DNA of 64,000 nt. Source: Bacillus cereus group sp. RP43 (GTDB lineage: Bacteria; Bacillota; Bacilli; Bacillales; Bacillaceae_G). The notes under the pieces are model-generated. The model was given only the letters and a program-made list of their open reading frames with translations. It was not told the origin of the DNA and did no database searches. Of this stretch, positions 45,592-54,998 are shown in pieces. The DNA lies in contig NZ_JARVHQ010000001.1 in NCBI RefSeq assembly GCF_040459645.1, positions 1,178,001 to 1,242,000 of the forward strand. Direction: 5' to 3'. The position numbers and the translations under genes were made by a program. The first letter of the stretch is position 1; each line of letters begins with the position of its first letter.

Positions 45592-46695
45592 TTGTCTGTA
45601 AATCGAATTCTTGTTATTAACCCAGGTAGTACATCCACAAAAATTGGTGTTTTTGATAATGAAAGACCTGTTCTAGAAGAAACGATTCGTCATGACGTAG
45701 AACAGATTGGAAAATATAAGCGAATTATCGACCAATATGAGTTTCGTAAAGAAACGATTTTAGAAGTTCTACATTCTCACGGTATTAACATTTCAAAATT
45801 AAACGCTGTTTGTGGGCGTGGTGGATTACTTCGTCCAATCGAAGGCGGTACGTATACAGTAAACGATGCGATGTTAGAAGATTTGAAAAATGGGTTTAGT
45901 GGTCATCACGCTTCAAACCTCGGAGGTATTTTAGCCTATGAAATTGCTTCTGGATTAAATATTCCTGCATTCATTGTGGATCCTGTCGTTGTAGATGAGA
46001 TGGAACCGATTGCTCGTATAAGTGGTATTGCTGGTATGGAACGCAAAAGTATCTTCCATGCATTAAATCAAAAAGCAGTTGCTCGTAAAGTAGCTGACCA
46101 ATTAAATCACAAATACGAGGATTTAAATTTATTAGTTACACATATGGGCGGCGGTATTACAGTTGGTGCTCATAAAAAAGGAAAAGTTATCGATGTAAAT
46201 AATGGTTTAAACGGAGAAGGACCATTTAGCCCAGAGCGTGCTGGTACAGTACCAGTAGGACAGCTAGTTGAAATGTGTTTCTCTGGTGAGTATTACCGAG
46301 ACGAAATGGTGAAACAGCTTGTCGGACAAGGTGGACTTGTAAGTCTAATCGGTACAAATGATGCAATTAAAGTAGAACAAATGGTTGAAAAAGGTGATCC
46401 TGAAGCAACTCTTATTTATAAAGCAATGGCATATCAAGTTGCAAAAGAGATTGGCGGAGCTAGTGCTGTGCTTCACGGGAAAATCGATGCAATCGTATTA
46501 ACTGGCGGACTTGCATACAGTAAAATTCTTGTCGATGAAATAAAAGAACGAGTGGACTGGATTGCAGATGTTATCGTACATCCAGGAGAAGATGAGTTAG
46601 AAGCGTTAGCAGAAGGAGCACTTCGTGTATTACGTGAAGAAGAAGCGCCGAAAGAGTATGTTGTAAGAGAAAAACAAACAGTAGCTAGGGGTTGA
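45592..46695 (+). CDS. buk: Butyrate kinase
   Basis: 367 residues from a TTG at 45592 with GGAGG seven bases upstream; the in-frame GTG at 45577 is the ribosome binding site itself. An ASKHA kinase: [16 protein letters not shown] (phosphate 1) and [18 protein letters not shown]. It turns butyryl-type phosphates into acids and ATP, completing the ptb step. The start aligns with the family. Confidence 0.96.
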   Translation: MSVNRILVINPGSTSTKIGVFDNERPVLEETIRHDVEQIGKYKRIIDQYEFRKETILEVLHSHGINISKLNAVCGRGGLLRPIEGGTYTVNDAMLEDLKNGFSGHHASNLGGILAYEIASGLNIPAFIVDPVVVDEMEPIARISGIAGMERKSIFHALNQKAVARKVADQLNHKYEDLNLLVTHMGGGITVGAHKKGKVIDVNNGLNGEGPFSPERAGTVPVGQLVEMCFSGEYYRDEMVKQLVGQGGLVSLIGTNDAIKVEQMVEKGDPEATLIYKAMAYQVAKEIGGASAVLHGKIDAIVLTGGLAYSKILVDEIKERVDWIADVIVHPGEDELEALAEGALRVLREEEAPKEYVVREKQTVARG

Positions 46696-46699
46696 GATA

Positions 46700-48121
46700 A
46701 TGGCAAGAGAATATGATTTAGTCATCGTTGGCGGCGGTACAGGTGGATATGTTGCTGCTATTCGCGCATCACAACTAGGATTAAAAACAGCACTTGTTGA
46801 AAAAGAAAATCTTGGTGGTACTTGTTTACACAAAGGATGTATTCCTAGTAAAGCTCTTTTACGTAGTGCAGAAGTATACGCAACTGCTAAAAAAAGCGAA
46901 GAGTTCGGAGTTATTGCAAGTAATGTAGAGCTAAACTTTGCAAAAGTACAAGAGCGTAAAGAGAAGATTGTAACGCAGCTCCATAAAGGCGTTCAACATT
47001 TAATGAAACAAGGTAAAATTGATGTGTTTGAAGGTATTGGCCGTATTCTTGGCCCATCTATTTTCTCTCCGATGCCAGGGACAATTTCAGTTGAACTTGC
47101 AAGTGGAGAAGAGAATGAAATGTTAATTCCAAAAAATGTACTTGTTGCAACGGGTTCTCGTCCAAATTCATTACCAGGTTTAGAGTTAGACGGAGAGTAT
47201 GTAATGTCTTCAGATCATGCCCTAAAAATGGAAACGCTTCCTAGTTCGATCATTATCGTTGGTGGCGGTGTAATTGGTATTGAGTGGGCATCTATGCTTG
47301 CTGACTTCGGTGTAGAAGTTACAGTGTTAGAGTATGCAAAAACGATATTACCACTAGAAGACCAGGACGTTTCAAAAGAAATGCAACGTCTGTTCAAGAA
47401 AAAAGGTATTAAAGTGGTGACTGGTGCAAAAGTATTACCAGAAACATTGGTAAAAGATAATGGAGTAACAATTCAAGCTGAACATAACGGTGAGAATAAA
47501 GAATTTAAAGCAGAAAAAATGCTTGTATCTGTAGGAAGACAAGCCAATACGCAAAATATTGGTTTAGAGAATACGGATATCGTTGTGGAAAAAGGATACA
47601 TTCAAACAAATGAGTTTTATCAAACGAAAGAATCTCATATTTACGCAATTGGAGATGTAATCGGTGGCTTACAACTTGCTCACGTTGCTTCTCATGAAGG
47701 AATTGTTGCAGTAGAACATATTGCAGGGAAAGAAGTTACACCAATTGATTACTCTATGGTATCAAAATGCGTATATAGCAGTCCAGAAGTTGCTTCTGTT
47801 GGTTTAACAGAACAAGAAGCGAAAGAAAAAGGCTATAAGTTAAAAGTAGGTAAGTTCTCATTCCGCGCAATCGGAAAAGCACTTGTATACGGAGAATCAG
47901 ATGGATTTGTAAAACTTGTAGTTGATGAAGAAACAAATGACATTCTTGGTGTTCATATGATTGGACCACATGTAACAGATATGATTTCTGAAGCTGGTCT
48001 TGCAAGAGTACTTGATGCAACACCTTGGGAAGTAGCACATACAATTCATCCGCATCCATCATTATCTGAGGCGATTGGTGAAGCAGCACTAGCTGTAGAT
48101 GGAAAAGCGTTACACGCATAA
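46700..48121 (+). CDS. lpdV: Dihydrolipoyl dehydrogenase, branched-chain complex (E3)
   Basis: 473 residues, FAD disulfide reductase. FAD-binding VIVGGGTGGYVAAIRA, redox disulfide C42-C47 (GGTCLHKGCIPSK), NAD-binding IIVGGGVIGIEWASM and the C-terminal dimer active-site pair IHPHPSLSEA. It reoxidises the lipoyl arm of BkdB. It sits between buk and the E1/E2 genes. Confidence 0.97.
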   Translation: MAREYDLVIVGGGTGGYVAAIRASQLGLKTALVEKENLGGTCLHKGCIPSKALLRSAEVYATAKKSEEFGVIASNVELNFAKVQERKEKIVTQLHKGVQHLMKQGKIDVFEGIGRILGPSIFSPMPGTISVELASGEENEMLIPKNVLVATGSRPNSLPGLELDGEYVMSSDHALKMETLPSSIIIVGGGVIGIEWASMLADFGVEVTVLEYAKTILPLEDQDVSKEMQRLFKKKGIKVVTGAKVLPETLVKDNGVTIQAEHNGENKEFKAEKMLVSVGRQANTQNIGLENTDIVVEKGYIQTNEFYQTKESHIYAIGDVIGGLQLAHVASHEGIVAVEHIAGKEVTPIDYSMVSKCVYSSPEVASVGLTEQEAKEKGYKLKVGKFSFRAIGKALVYGESDGFVKLVVDEETNDILGVHMIGPHVTDMISEAGLARVLDATPWEVAHTIHPHPSLSEAIGEAALAVDGKALHA

Positions 48122-48148
48122 AAATGTGGATTTAGGAGGTTATGAAAA

Positions 48149-49150
48149 ATGGCAGAAGTAAAAGAAAAGCGCCATGAAGAGCTTGGCTTAAGTGATGAGC
48201 AAGTATTAGAAATGTTCCGTACGATGTTACTTGCACGTAAAATCGACGAACGTATGTGGTTATTAAACCGTGCAGGTAAAATTCCATTCGTAATTTCTTG
48301 TCAAGGACAAGAGGCTGCACAAGTTGGAGCAGCGTTCGCTCTTGATAGAGAGAAAGATTATGCATTACCATACTACCGTGATATGGGTGTTGTACTAGCG
48401 TTTGGTATGACAGCTAAAGAGCTTATGTTGTCAGCTTTCGCGAAAGCTGGAGATCCAAACTCTGGTGGTCGTCAAATGCCTGGTCACTTCGGTCAAAAGA
48501 AAAACCGTATTGTTACAGGTTCATCTCCAGTAACAACACAAGTACCTCATGCAGTTGGTATTGCATTAGCTGGAAAAATGGAGAAGAAAGATTTAGTAAC
48601 GTTCGTTACATTCGGAGAAGGCTCTTCAAACCAAGGTGATTTCCATGAAGGTGCAAACTTTGCTGGTGTACACAAACTACCTGTTATTTTCATGTGTGAA
48701 AATAATAAATATGCAATCTCTATTCCGGTTGAAAAACAATTAGCATGTAAAAACGTATCAGATCGTGCAATTGGTTACGGTATGCCTGGATATACAATAG
48801 ACGGAAACGATCCGCTTGCAGTATATAAAGCTGTAAAAGAAGCAGCAGACCGCGGTCGTCGTGGTGAAGGCCCGACTTTAATTGAAACAGTATCATATCG
48901 TTTAACAGCGCATTCTAGTGACGACGATGATCGTGTTTACCGTGATAAAGAAGAAGTAGAAGAAGCGAAGAAAAAAGATTCAATAATAACATTTGCAGCT
49001 TATTTAAAAGAAGTTGGCGTGTTAACTGAGGAATTTGAAAAACAAATGTTAGATGAAATTATGCATATCGTAAACGAAGCAACAGAATATGCAGAAAATG
49101 CTCCGTATGCAGCACCTGAAGATGCATTGAAGCACGTATACGCAGAATAG
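48149..49150 (+). CDS. bkdAA: Branched-chain 2-oxoacid dehydrogenase E1 alpha
   Basis: 333 residues with the thiamine diphosphate motif FGEGSSNQGDFHEGANFAG...CENNKYAI at about 151-193 and the phosphorylation-loop-like region YRLTAHSSDDDD. It decarboxylates keto acids of Leu, Val and Ile with the beta subunit. It is preceded by TTAGGAGG. Confidence 0.97.
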   Translation: MAEVKEKRHEELGLSDEQVLEMFRTMLLARKIDERMWLLNRAGKIPFVISCQGQEAAQVGAAFALDREKDYALPYYRDMGVVLAFGMTAKELMLSAFAKAGDPNSGGRQMPGHFGQKKNRIVTGSSPVTTQVPHAVGIALAGKMEKKDLVTFVTFGEGSSNQGDFHEGANFAGVHKLPVIFMCENNKYAISIPVEKQLACKNVSDRAIGYGMPGYTIDGNDPLAVYKAVKEAADRGRRGEGPTLIETVSYRLTAHSSDDDDRVYRDKEEVEEAKKKDSIITFAAYLKEVGVLTEEFEKQMLDEIMHIVNEATEYAENAPYAAPEDALKHVYAE

Positions 49151-49163
49151 GGGGGAACGTTTC

Positions 49164-50147
49164 ATGGCTGTAATGTCTTATATTGATGCTATTACATTAG
49201 CAATGCGCGAAGAAATGGAACGCGATGAGAAAGTATTCGTTTTAGGAGAAGATGTTGGTAAAAAAGGTGGCGTGTTTAAAGCGACACACGGTTTGTATGA
49301 TCAATTTGGTGAAGATCGTGCGCTTGATGCACCGCTTGCAGAATCTGCAATCGCTGGGGTAGCAATTGGTGCGGCAATGTATGGTATGCGCCCAATCGCT
49401 GAAATGCAGTTTGCTGATTTCATCATGCCAGCAGTAAACCAAATTGTTTCTGAGGCAGCAAAAATTCGTTATCGTTCTAACAACGATTGGACTTGTCCAG
49501 TTACAATTCGTGCGCCATTTGGCGGGGGGGTTCACGGTGCATTGTATCATTCACAATCTGTAGAAGCGATGTTTGCAAACCAACCAGGTTTAAAAATTGT
49601 TATCCCTTCTACACCATATGATGCAAAAGGCTTATTAAAAGCTGCAATTCGTGATGAAGATCCAGTATTATTCTTTGAACATAAGCGTGCATATCGCTTA
49701 ATTAAAGGTGAAGTGCCAGAAGATGACTATGTATTACCAATCGGAAAAGCAGATGTGAAACGCGAAGGTGATGATATTACTGTTATCACGTACGGATTAT
49801 GTGTTCACTTTGCTCTTCAAGCAGCTGAGAAGTTAGCACAAGATGGAATCTCTGCACACATTCTTGATTTAAGAACGGTATATCCGTTAGATAAAGAAGC
49901 GATCATTGAAGCAGCTTCTAAAACAGGTAAGGTTCTTCTTGTAACAGAAGACAATAAAGAAGGAAGTATTATAAGTGAAGTGGCAGCAATTATTGCTGAA
50001 AATTGTCTGTTTGATTTAGATGCGCCAATCGCACGTCTTGCAGGCCCAGACGTTCCGGCAATGCCATATGCACCAACAATGGAAAAATTCTTTATGGTAA
50101 ATCCAGATAAAGTTGAAAAAGCAATGCGTGAACTTGCGGAATTTTAA
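49164..50147 (+). CDS. bkdAB: Branched-chain 2-oxoacid dehydrogenase E1 beta
   Basis: 327 residues, transketolase pyrimidine-binding domain (VFVLGEDVGKKGGVFKATHG, PVTIRAPFGGGVHGALYHSQ) and C-terminal domain (LLVTEDNKEGSIISEVAAI). It pairs with BkdAA; the genes are 13 bases apart, so the subunits are made in equal amounts. Confidence 0.97.
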   Translation: MAVMSYIDAITLAMREEMERDEKVFVLGEDVGKKGGVFKATHGLYDQFGEDRALDAPLAESAIAGVAIGAAMYGMRPIAEMQFADFIMPAVNQIVSEAAKIRYRSNNDWTCPVTIRAPFGGGVHGALYHSQSVEAMFANQPGLKIVIPSTPYDAKGLLKAAIRDEDPVLFFEHKRAYRLIKGEVPEDDYVLPIGKADVKREGDDITVITYGLCVHFALQAAEKLAQDGISAHILDLRTVYPLDKEAIIEAASKTGKVLLVTEDNKEGSIISEVAAIIAENCLFDLDAPIARLAGPDVPAMPYAPTMEKFFMVNPDKVEKAMRELAEF

Positions 50148-50162
50148 TCGGGGGGACTATAC

Positions 50163-51482
50163 ATGGCTGTAGAAAATATCACAATGCCTCAGCTCGGGGA
50201 GAGCGTTACAGAGGGTACAATTAGTAAATGGCTCGTTAATGTTGGCGATCACGTAAACAAGTATGATCCACTTGCAGAAGTAATGACTGATAAAGTAAAT
50301 GCCGAAGTACCATCTTCTTTCACTGGTATTGTGAAAGAGTTAATAGCTGGCGAAGGTGAAACGTTAGCTGTAGGTGAAGTTGTTTGTGTCATTCAAGTAG
50401 AAGGTGCAGATGAAGTAGCAGCAACAGCTGTAGAGGAAAAAACGAAAGAAGAACCAAAGGCAGAAGTAACTACGCCTGAAAAAGCACCGAAAGCAAAACA
50501 ACCAACTGATGGAAAACCACGTTTTTCACCAGCTGTGTTAAAACTTGCGGGTGAGCATAACGTTGATTTAGATTTAGTAGAAGGTACGGGGGCAAATGGC
50601 CGTATTACTCGTAAAGATATTTTAAAGCTAGTGGAATCTGGAAATATTCCGCAAGCAGGTGCGAAGAAAGAGGCAGTTGTTGCAGTAGCAGAGCGCCCAG
50701 AAGCACCAAAATCAGTGGCAGTAGCACCGGTAGCGCAAAAAGTAGAAGCTGCAAAACCAGTTTCTGTGCCGACAATGCCTGGAGATATCGAGATTCCGGT
50801 AACAGGTGTGCGTAAAGCAATTGCAGCAAATATGTTACGCAGTAAACACGAGGCACCTCATGCTTGGATGATGATTGAAGTAGATGTGACAAACCTTGTA
50901 TCATACCGTAACTCCATTAAAGGCGATTTCAAAAAGCGTGAAGGCTTTAACTTAACGTTCTTTGCTTTCTTCGTAAAAGCAGTAGCACAAGCGTTAAAAG
51001 AATATCCTCAAATTAACTCAATGTGGGCTGGCGATAAAATCGTTCAGAAGAAAGACATTAACCTTTCTATCGCTGTTGCAACAGAGGAAGAACTATTTGT
51101 ACCAGTAATTAAGCATGCGGACGAGAAAACAATTAAAGGTATCGCTCGCGAAATTACAGAACTTGCAGGAAAAGTACGCACGAAATCATTAAAAGCTGAT
51201 GAAATGCAAGGCGGAACATTTACAATTAATAACACAGGATCATTCGGTTCTGTTCAATCTATGGGTATTATTAATTACCCACAAGCGGCTATTTTACAAG
51301 TTGAATCAATTGTAAAACGCCCAGTAATTATGGATAATGGTATGTTCGGTGCTCGTGACATGGTTAACTTATGCTTATCACTTGATCACCGTGTACTTGA
51401 TGGTTTAATTTGTGGTAAATTCTTAGGACGTGTAAAAGAAATTTTAGAAAACACGTCAGAGAACAATACATCTGTATATTAA
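50163..51482 (+). CDS. bkdB: Branched-chain 2-oxoacid dehydrogenase E2 (acyltransferase)
   Basis: 439 residues. One lipoyl domain (1-80; lipoyl K44 in VMTDKVNAE), an Ala/Pro/Lys-rich linker, a peripheral subunit-binding domain (about 118-155, RFSPAVLKLAGEHNVDLDLV), a second linker and the catalytic domain ending with the active site LSLDHRVLDGLICGKFL. Branched acyl-CoAs from this complex prime branched-chain fatty-acid synthesis. It is the last gene of the operon. Confidence 0.97.
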   Translation: MAVENITMPQLGESVTEGTISKWLVNVGDHVNKYDPLAEVMTDKVNAEVPSSFTGIVKELIAGEGETLAVGEVVCVIQVEGADEVAATAVEEKTKEEPKAEVTTPEKAPKAKQPTDGKPRFSPAVLKLAGEHNVDLDLVEGTGANGRITRKDILKLVESGNIPQAGAKKEAVVAVAERPEAPKSVAVAPVAQKVEAAKPVSVPTMPGDIEIPVTGVRKAIAANMLRSKHEAPHAWMMIEVDVTNLVSYRNSIKGDFKKREGFNLTFFAFFVKAVAQALKEYPQINSMWAGDKIVQKKDINLSIAVATEEELFVPVIKHADEKTIKGIAREITELAGKVRTKSLKADEMQGGTFTINNTGSFGSVQSMGIINYPQAAILQVESIVKRPVIMDNGMFGARDMVNLCLSLDHRVLDGLICGKFLGRVKEILENTSENNTSVY

Positions 51483-51483
51483 T

Positions 51484-51509
51484 AAAAAGCTCGCGTTTGC
51501 GAGCTTTTT
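51484..51509 (+). terminator. bkd operon terminator
   Basis: AAAAAGCTCGC-gttt-GCGAGCTTTTT, an 11-bp perfect stem. Downstream, 51510-51822 is AT-rich with a TATAAT at 51683-51688 (no good -35 seen) and no gene. Confidence 0.95.
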
Positions 51510-51822
51510 ATCATTTCATTTCTTCATTTGTATCCTACTATATGTACAAACCTTTCCCAGTAATCTTACAATGAATGATCATGTATTAGGAATTTGCGAA
51601 AATACATTGCTGATATATGGTATATAGATATAAAATAAGAAAAGAATAATTTTTTTGGCAAATCTTACTGACGAAACTGTAGTATAATATATTGTATTGT
51701 ATGAAAAAGAGAGTTATTCTATATAAGTGTTTTATAGATAATGTGTAATCAGTCGTCAAAACATAAAGAGTATTGACTCCTGGTTTTTTTATTTTGCCGT
51801 AACAATGTTTCAGGAGGATGTC

Positions 51823-53001
51823 ATGAAAAGAAGTACCGATTTTCTAAAAAGCTTAGATGTAAAACTAATTTTAATTTTGTTTGCATTATGTGTTACGAGT
51901 ATAGCCGCTATATATAGCAGTCAGCAAACCGGACAATATGGAGATGCAAACTTTGCTTTGAAACAAGGTGTTAACTACATAATAGGGGTTGTATTGTTAC
52001 TTCTTGTTGCAAGCATCGATTTAGATCAATGGCAAAAATTGTCTTGGCCACTTTATATCGCTGGGTTTGGTTCACTTATTCTTTTGAAAATACTACCGGT
52101 TTCCACTTTTACACCTGAAAAATTAGGTGCAAAAAGATGGTTCGTTTTCCCAGTAGCTGGACAAATTCAGCCGTCTGAGTTTTTCAAAATTTCATTGCTT
52201 CTCATAGTTGCAAGTATAGCGGTGAAACATAATGCTCAATATATGGCCCGGACATTCCAAACTGATTTGAAATTAGTCGGAAAGATAATGTTAGTATCTC
52301 TTCCACCTATGGCCGTTGTATATAGCCAACCAGATACAGGTATGGTGTTCTTATATGCAGCAGCTATCGCATGTATTTTATTTATGTCAGGAATTCAAAA
52401 GAAATTAATTGCGTTATGTACAGTTATTCCGTTGACGATATTATCTGCGTTAATATTTATTTTCGTAAGGTATAGGGATTTCTTCTTTAATAATTTAGTT
52501 ACTTTACTAAAACCTCACCAACAGTCGCGTATTGTAGGTTGGTTAAATCCATTTGAAAATGCAGATCAAGGCTATCAAACACAGCAATCGATTTTAGCTG
52601 TAGGTAGTGGGGGAATGGAAGGGAAAGGTTTTGGTGAAGGAAGCGTCTATATCCCAGAGAAACATACTGACTTTATTTTCGCTACAATTGCCGAAGAAGG
52701 TGGATTTATAGTAGCGGCGTTAGTTGTGTTCTTGTTCCTGTTATTACTTTATCGAACAATTATTATCGGTTATTCTGCTGATAATTTATTTGGTACATTA
52801 TTATGTGCTGGATCAATAGGAATACTAACGGTTCAAATATTCCAAAATATTGGTATGATCGTTGGATTAATGCCTGTAAAAGGTATCGCATTACCTTTCT
52901 TATCATATGGGGGAAGTTCCTTATTCTCGAATATGATTATGATGGGACTCATATTATCGGTACGGAAAACGTATAAAAAATATATGTTTTCAGTTAAGTA
53001 A
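51823..53001 (+). CDS. FtsW/RodA/SpoVE-family glycosyltransferase (RodA-like)
   Basis: 392 residues from the ATG at 51823 after CAGGAGG. About ten transmembrane helices. SEDS signatures are visible: GWLNPFENADQGYQTQQSIL, the HTDFIFATIAEEGG loop and IGMIVGLMPVKGIALPFLSYGGSS near the end. SEDS proteins polymerise lipid II into glycan with a partner class B PBP. No PBP is adjacent. The family and its Leu/Ile-rich N-terminus suggest RodA-like elongation or spore use; which one cannot be decided here. Confidence 0.88.
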   Translation: MKRSTDFLKSLDVKLILILFALCVTSIAAIYSSQQTGQYGDANFALKQGVNYIIGVVLLLLVASIDLDQWQKLSWPLYIAGFGSLILLKILPVSTFTPEKLGAKRWFVFPVAGQIQPSEFFKISLLLIVASIAVKHNAQYMARTFQTDLKLVGKIMLVSLPPMAVVYSQPDTGMVFLYAAAIACILFMSGIQKKLIALCTVIPLTILSALIFIFVRYRDFFFNNLVTLLKPHQQSRIVGWLNPFENADQGYQTQQSILAVGSGGMEGKGFGEGSVYIPEKHTDFIFATIAEEGGFIVAALVVFLFLLLLYRTIIIGYSADNLFGTLLCAGSIGILTVQIFQNIGMIVGLMPVKGIALPFLSYGGSSLFSNMIMMGLILSVRKTYKKYMFSVK

Positions 53002-53038
53002 AAAAAGCTGGTTCGTTTAAAAACGAATCAGCTTTTTT
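53001..53038 (+). terminator. Terminator after the RodA-like gene
   Basis: aaaaaagctggttcgttt pairs with aaacgaatcagctttttt with one G-U, followed by T-rich sequence. Confidence 0.92.
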
Positions 53039-53048
53039 TACATATATG

Positions 53049-53099
53049 CCCTTAAACGTTGCAAACTAAGAAAGAATTGCAGTTTGCGACGTTTAAGGG
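53049..53099 (+). promoter_or_regulatory. 19-bp leader hairpin overlapping the ribosome binding site of the DUF421 gene
   Basis: CCCTTAAACGTTGCAAACT (53049-53067) and its complement (53081-53099) pair with a single G-U, with a 13-base loop. The downstream arm contains AAGGGG of the ribosome binding site, nine bases before the ATG, so the folded form should block translation. Confidence 0.7.
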
Positions 53100-53109
53100 G
53101 TGCAAAGTT

Positions 53110-53808
53110 ATGCATATTTTTGAAGGAGCACGGCATCTTTCTAATGGCGAATGGGTTATCCGAGCGATTATAGCTTATATATTTTTAATTCTTGTTGCGA
53201 AAGCGATGGGGCAAAGGTCTATTGCGCAACTAAGATTTTTAGACGTTGTACTAGTGTTATTATTAGGGGGGAATATTTCTAACGCATTATCAGATGAAAA
53301 GGTTGGATTACTCGGTTCGATGATTACAACGTTCATGCTCGTTGTACTTCATATAATAAGCTCTATTTTAATGTTGAAATGGGATAGGTGGAGACGTTTT
53401 TTAGAACCTGCACCTATTATTCTTATACATAATGGTTCCATTGATTTTAGTAACTTAAAAAAAGCGAGAATTACGGTGGAATATTTATTTTCGGAGCTAC
53501 GTTTGCAAAATGTGAGCGATATTACCACAATAAAATTAGCTTTATGGGAAGCAAGCGGCGTCGTTTCTATATTTCAATATCCAGAATATGAAGCAGTTTC
53601 TCGTCTTGATCTTAAAGTGGCGGGGAGAAAATCTCCAGTTGCTTTTATATTAGTGAAAGATGGTAGAATTCAGCAAGATGTTCTCGCTTTATTAGGAAAA
53701 ACGGAAGAGTGGGCGAAAGAATATTTAGAGAAGAATACAGAAATTGAGTCCATTATATTAGCTACGGTAGATGAAGCATATAAAATAAATATTTTGTTGA
53801 AAAAATGA
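53110..53808 (+). CDS. DUF421 membrane protein (YetF family)
   Basis: 232 residues from the ATG at 53110. The N-terminal half has three membrane helices with the family block KAMGQRSIAQLRFLDVVLVLLLGGNISNAL (in parts); the C-terminal half is the soluble DUF421 domain (IILIHNGSIDFSNLKKARIT, SELRLQNVSDITTIKLALWEASG). Similar proteins are found in spore and vegetative membranes. The function is unknown. It has its own leader and no terminator before the Nudix gene. Confidence 0.88.
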   Translation: MHIFEGARHLSNGEWVIRAIIAYIFLILVAKAMGQRSIAQLRFLDVVLVLLLGGNISNALSDEKVGLLGSMITTFMLVVLHIISSILMLKWDRWRRFLEPAPIILIHNGSIDFSNLKKARITVEYLFSELRLQNVSDITTIKLALWEASGVVSIFQYPEYEAVSRLDLKVAGRKSPVAFILVKDGRIQQDVLALLGKTEEWAKEYLEKNTEIESIILATVDEAYKINILLKK

Positions 53809-53881
53809 AAAACATACGCATTTTGTCATTTCATACATATGATACAATAGTGTGGACAACGAAAAAATGGGAGGTGTTTCC

Positions 53882-54346
53882 ATGGGATATGTAGAGGAAT
53901 TACGAAAAGTAGTTGGTCATCGCCCTTTAATTTTAGTTGGTGCTGTTGTACTCGTTATAAATGAAAGTGGATATGTATTATTACAGCAAAGAACAGAGCC
54001 GTACGGAAAATGGGGGTTGCCTGGCGGGCTAATGGAGCTTGGTGAATCACCAGAAGAAACAGCTTACCGTGAAGTATATGAAGAGACAGGAATAGAAGTA
54101 AAGAACCTCCGATTAATCAATGTATTTTCTGGAGCGAACTATTTTACAAAATTAAAAAACGGCGATGAGTTTCAATCCGTAACGACAGCCTATTATACCG
54201 ATGAATATGAAGGGAATTTTGTTATGAATAAAGAAGAAGCGGTTCAGCTTAAATTCTTCCGGGTAACAGAGCTACCTGATTATATTGTAGGATCGCATAA
54301 AAAAATGATTGTGGAATATATGAAAATTATGGAAAAAAAGATATAA
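53882..54346 (+). CDS. Nudix hydrolase
   Basis: 154 residues from the ATG at 53882 (GGGAGGTG upstream). The Nudix box is GGLMELGESPEETAYREVYEETGI, matching GX5EX7REUXEEXGU (metal-binding E residues). ADP-ribose or nucleoside diphosphate-linked substrates are typical; this one has PLILVGAVVLVINESGYVLLQQR, as in MutT/YtkD-like proteins. The substrate is unknown. It precedes the riboswitch-controlled yjdF gene by over 100 bases. Confidence 0.93.
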   Translation: MGYVEELRKVVGHRPLILVGAVVLVINESGYVLLQQRTEPYGKWGLPGGLMELGESPEETAYREVYEETGIEVKNLRLINVFSGANYFTKLKNGDEFQSVTTAYYTDEYEGNFVMNKEEAVQLKFFRVTELPDYIVGSHKKMIVEYMKIMEKKI

Positions 54347-54356
54347 TAGTAGTGGA

Positions 54357-54443
54357 AGAAATACAAAAACACAGTTCTGGTCGGTAGTCCAGACGCATGA
54401 TTTCATGTCAGTAACCTTCCCCTCCGGGATGTCCAGTATTTCT
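54357..54443 (+). ncRNA. yjdF-motif riboswitch
   Basis: The outer stem pairs AGAAATAC (54357-54364) with GTATTTCT (54436-54443). Inside are the strongly conserved pieces GGTCGGTAGTCC, GTCAGTAACC and CCTCCGGGATGTCC. This is the yjdF motif, an RNA reported to respond to azaaromatic compounds, and it lies directly before the yjdF gene. CCCCTCC (54419-54425) is exactly complementary to GGAGGGG (54456-54462) of the ribosome binding site. Confidence 0.88.
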
Positions 54444-54468
54444 AATTTTTTAAAAGGAGGGGCTGTCA

Positions 54469-54876
54469 ATGGATTTGACAGTATATCACGATGGTCAATT
54501 TTTTGTAGGAATTATTACGCATAAAGAAAAAGGGAAATTGTATGGAGCAAGGTATATTTTTGGAATGGAACCTTCAGACGAGGAAGTACTTATATTTGTG
54601 AATGGTCCAATGTTAGCATATTTCCAGCACGTTGCAAAATGCGGTGTGGAAGTTAAAGAAAAACAGCGTCCAAAAAATATAAAACGTATCATACGACAAG
54701 CGGCAAAAGAAGTAAATGTAAAACGTTTTACAAAGGCGCAAGAAGCAATTAGTTTATCTTATGAACTGCATAAACAAGATAGGAAAGTGCAATCTAAAGA
54801 GAGACGAGAAGCAGAGAAGCAGCGAAAACGTTTTATAAAAGTACAAAGAGCAAAGCAAAAGCATCGTGGTCATTAA
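54469..54876 (+). CDS. yjdF: YjdF-family protein (DUF2992)
   Basis: 135 residues, ATG after GGAGGGG. The N-terminus DLTVYHDGQFFVGIITHKEK and the basic C-terminus rich in Lys/Arg/Gln (KERREAEKQRKRFIKVQRAK) are hallmarks of DUF2992. Cytoplasmic. The biochemical activity is unknown; the gene is known for its leader riboswitch, so it may handle the aromatic ligand. It is followed by a strong terminator. Confidence 0.92.
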   Translation: MDLTVYHDGQFFVGIITHKEKGKLYGARYIFGMEPSDEEVLIFVNGPMLAYFQHVAKCGVEVKEKQRPKNIKRIIRQAAKEVNVKRFTKAQEAISLSYELHKQDRKVQSKERREAEKQRKRFIKVQRAKQKHRGH

Positions 54877-54878
54877 TA

Positions 54879-54910
54879 AAAGGTGTTAGAGCAAGAGCTC
54901 TAACACCTTT
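54879..54910 (+). terminator. yjdF terminator
   Basis: AAAGGTGTTAGAGC-aaga-GCTCTAACACCTTT, a 14-bp perfect stem, followed by TCTATG. Confidence 0.93.
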
Positions 54911-54998
54911 TCTATGTTGAAATACAAGTAAACTTACTTGTATTCTCTAAACATTAACTGGTAAGATACAAATAGGTAGAATTAGAGGAGGGAAAAGA

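Noticed and set aside
47754..48119. 121-residue minus-strand Leu/His/Gln-rich ORF
   Set aside because: Antisense shadow of lpdV; composition reflects reversed codons.
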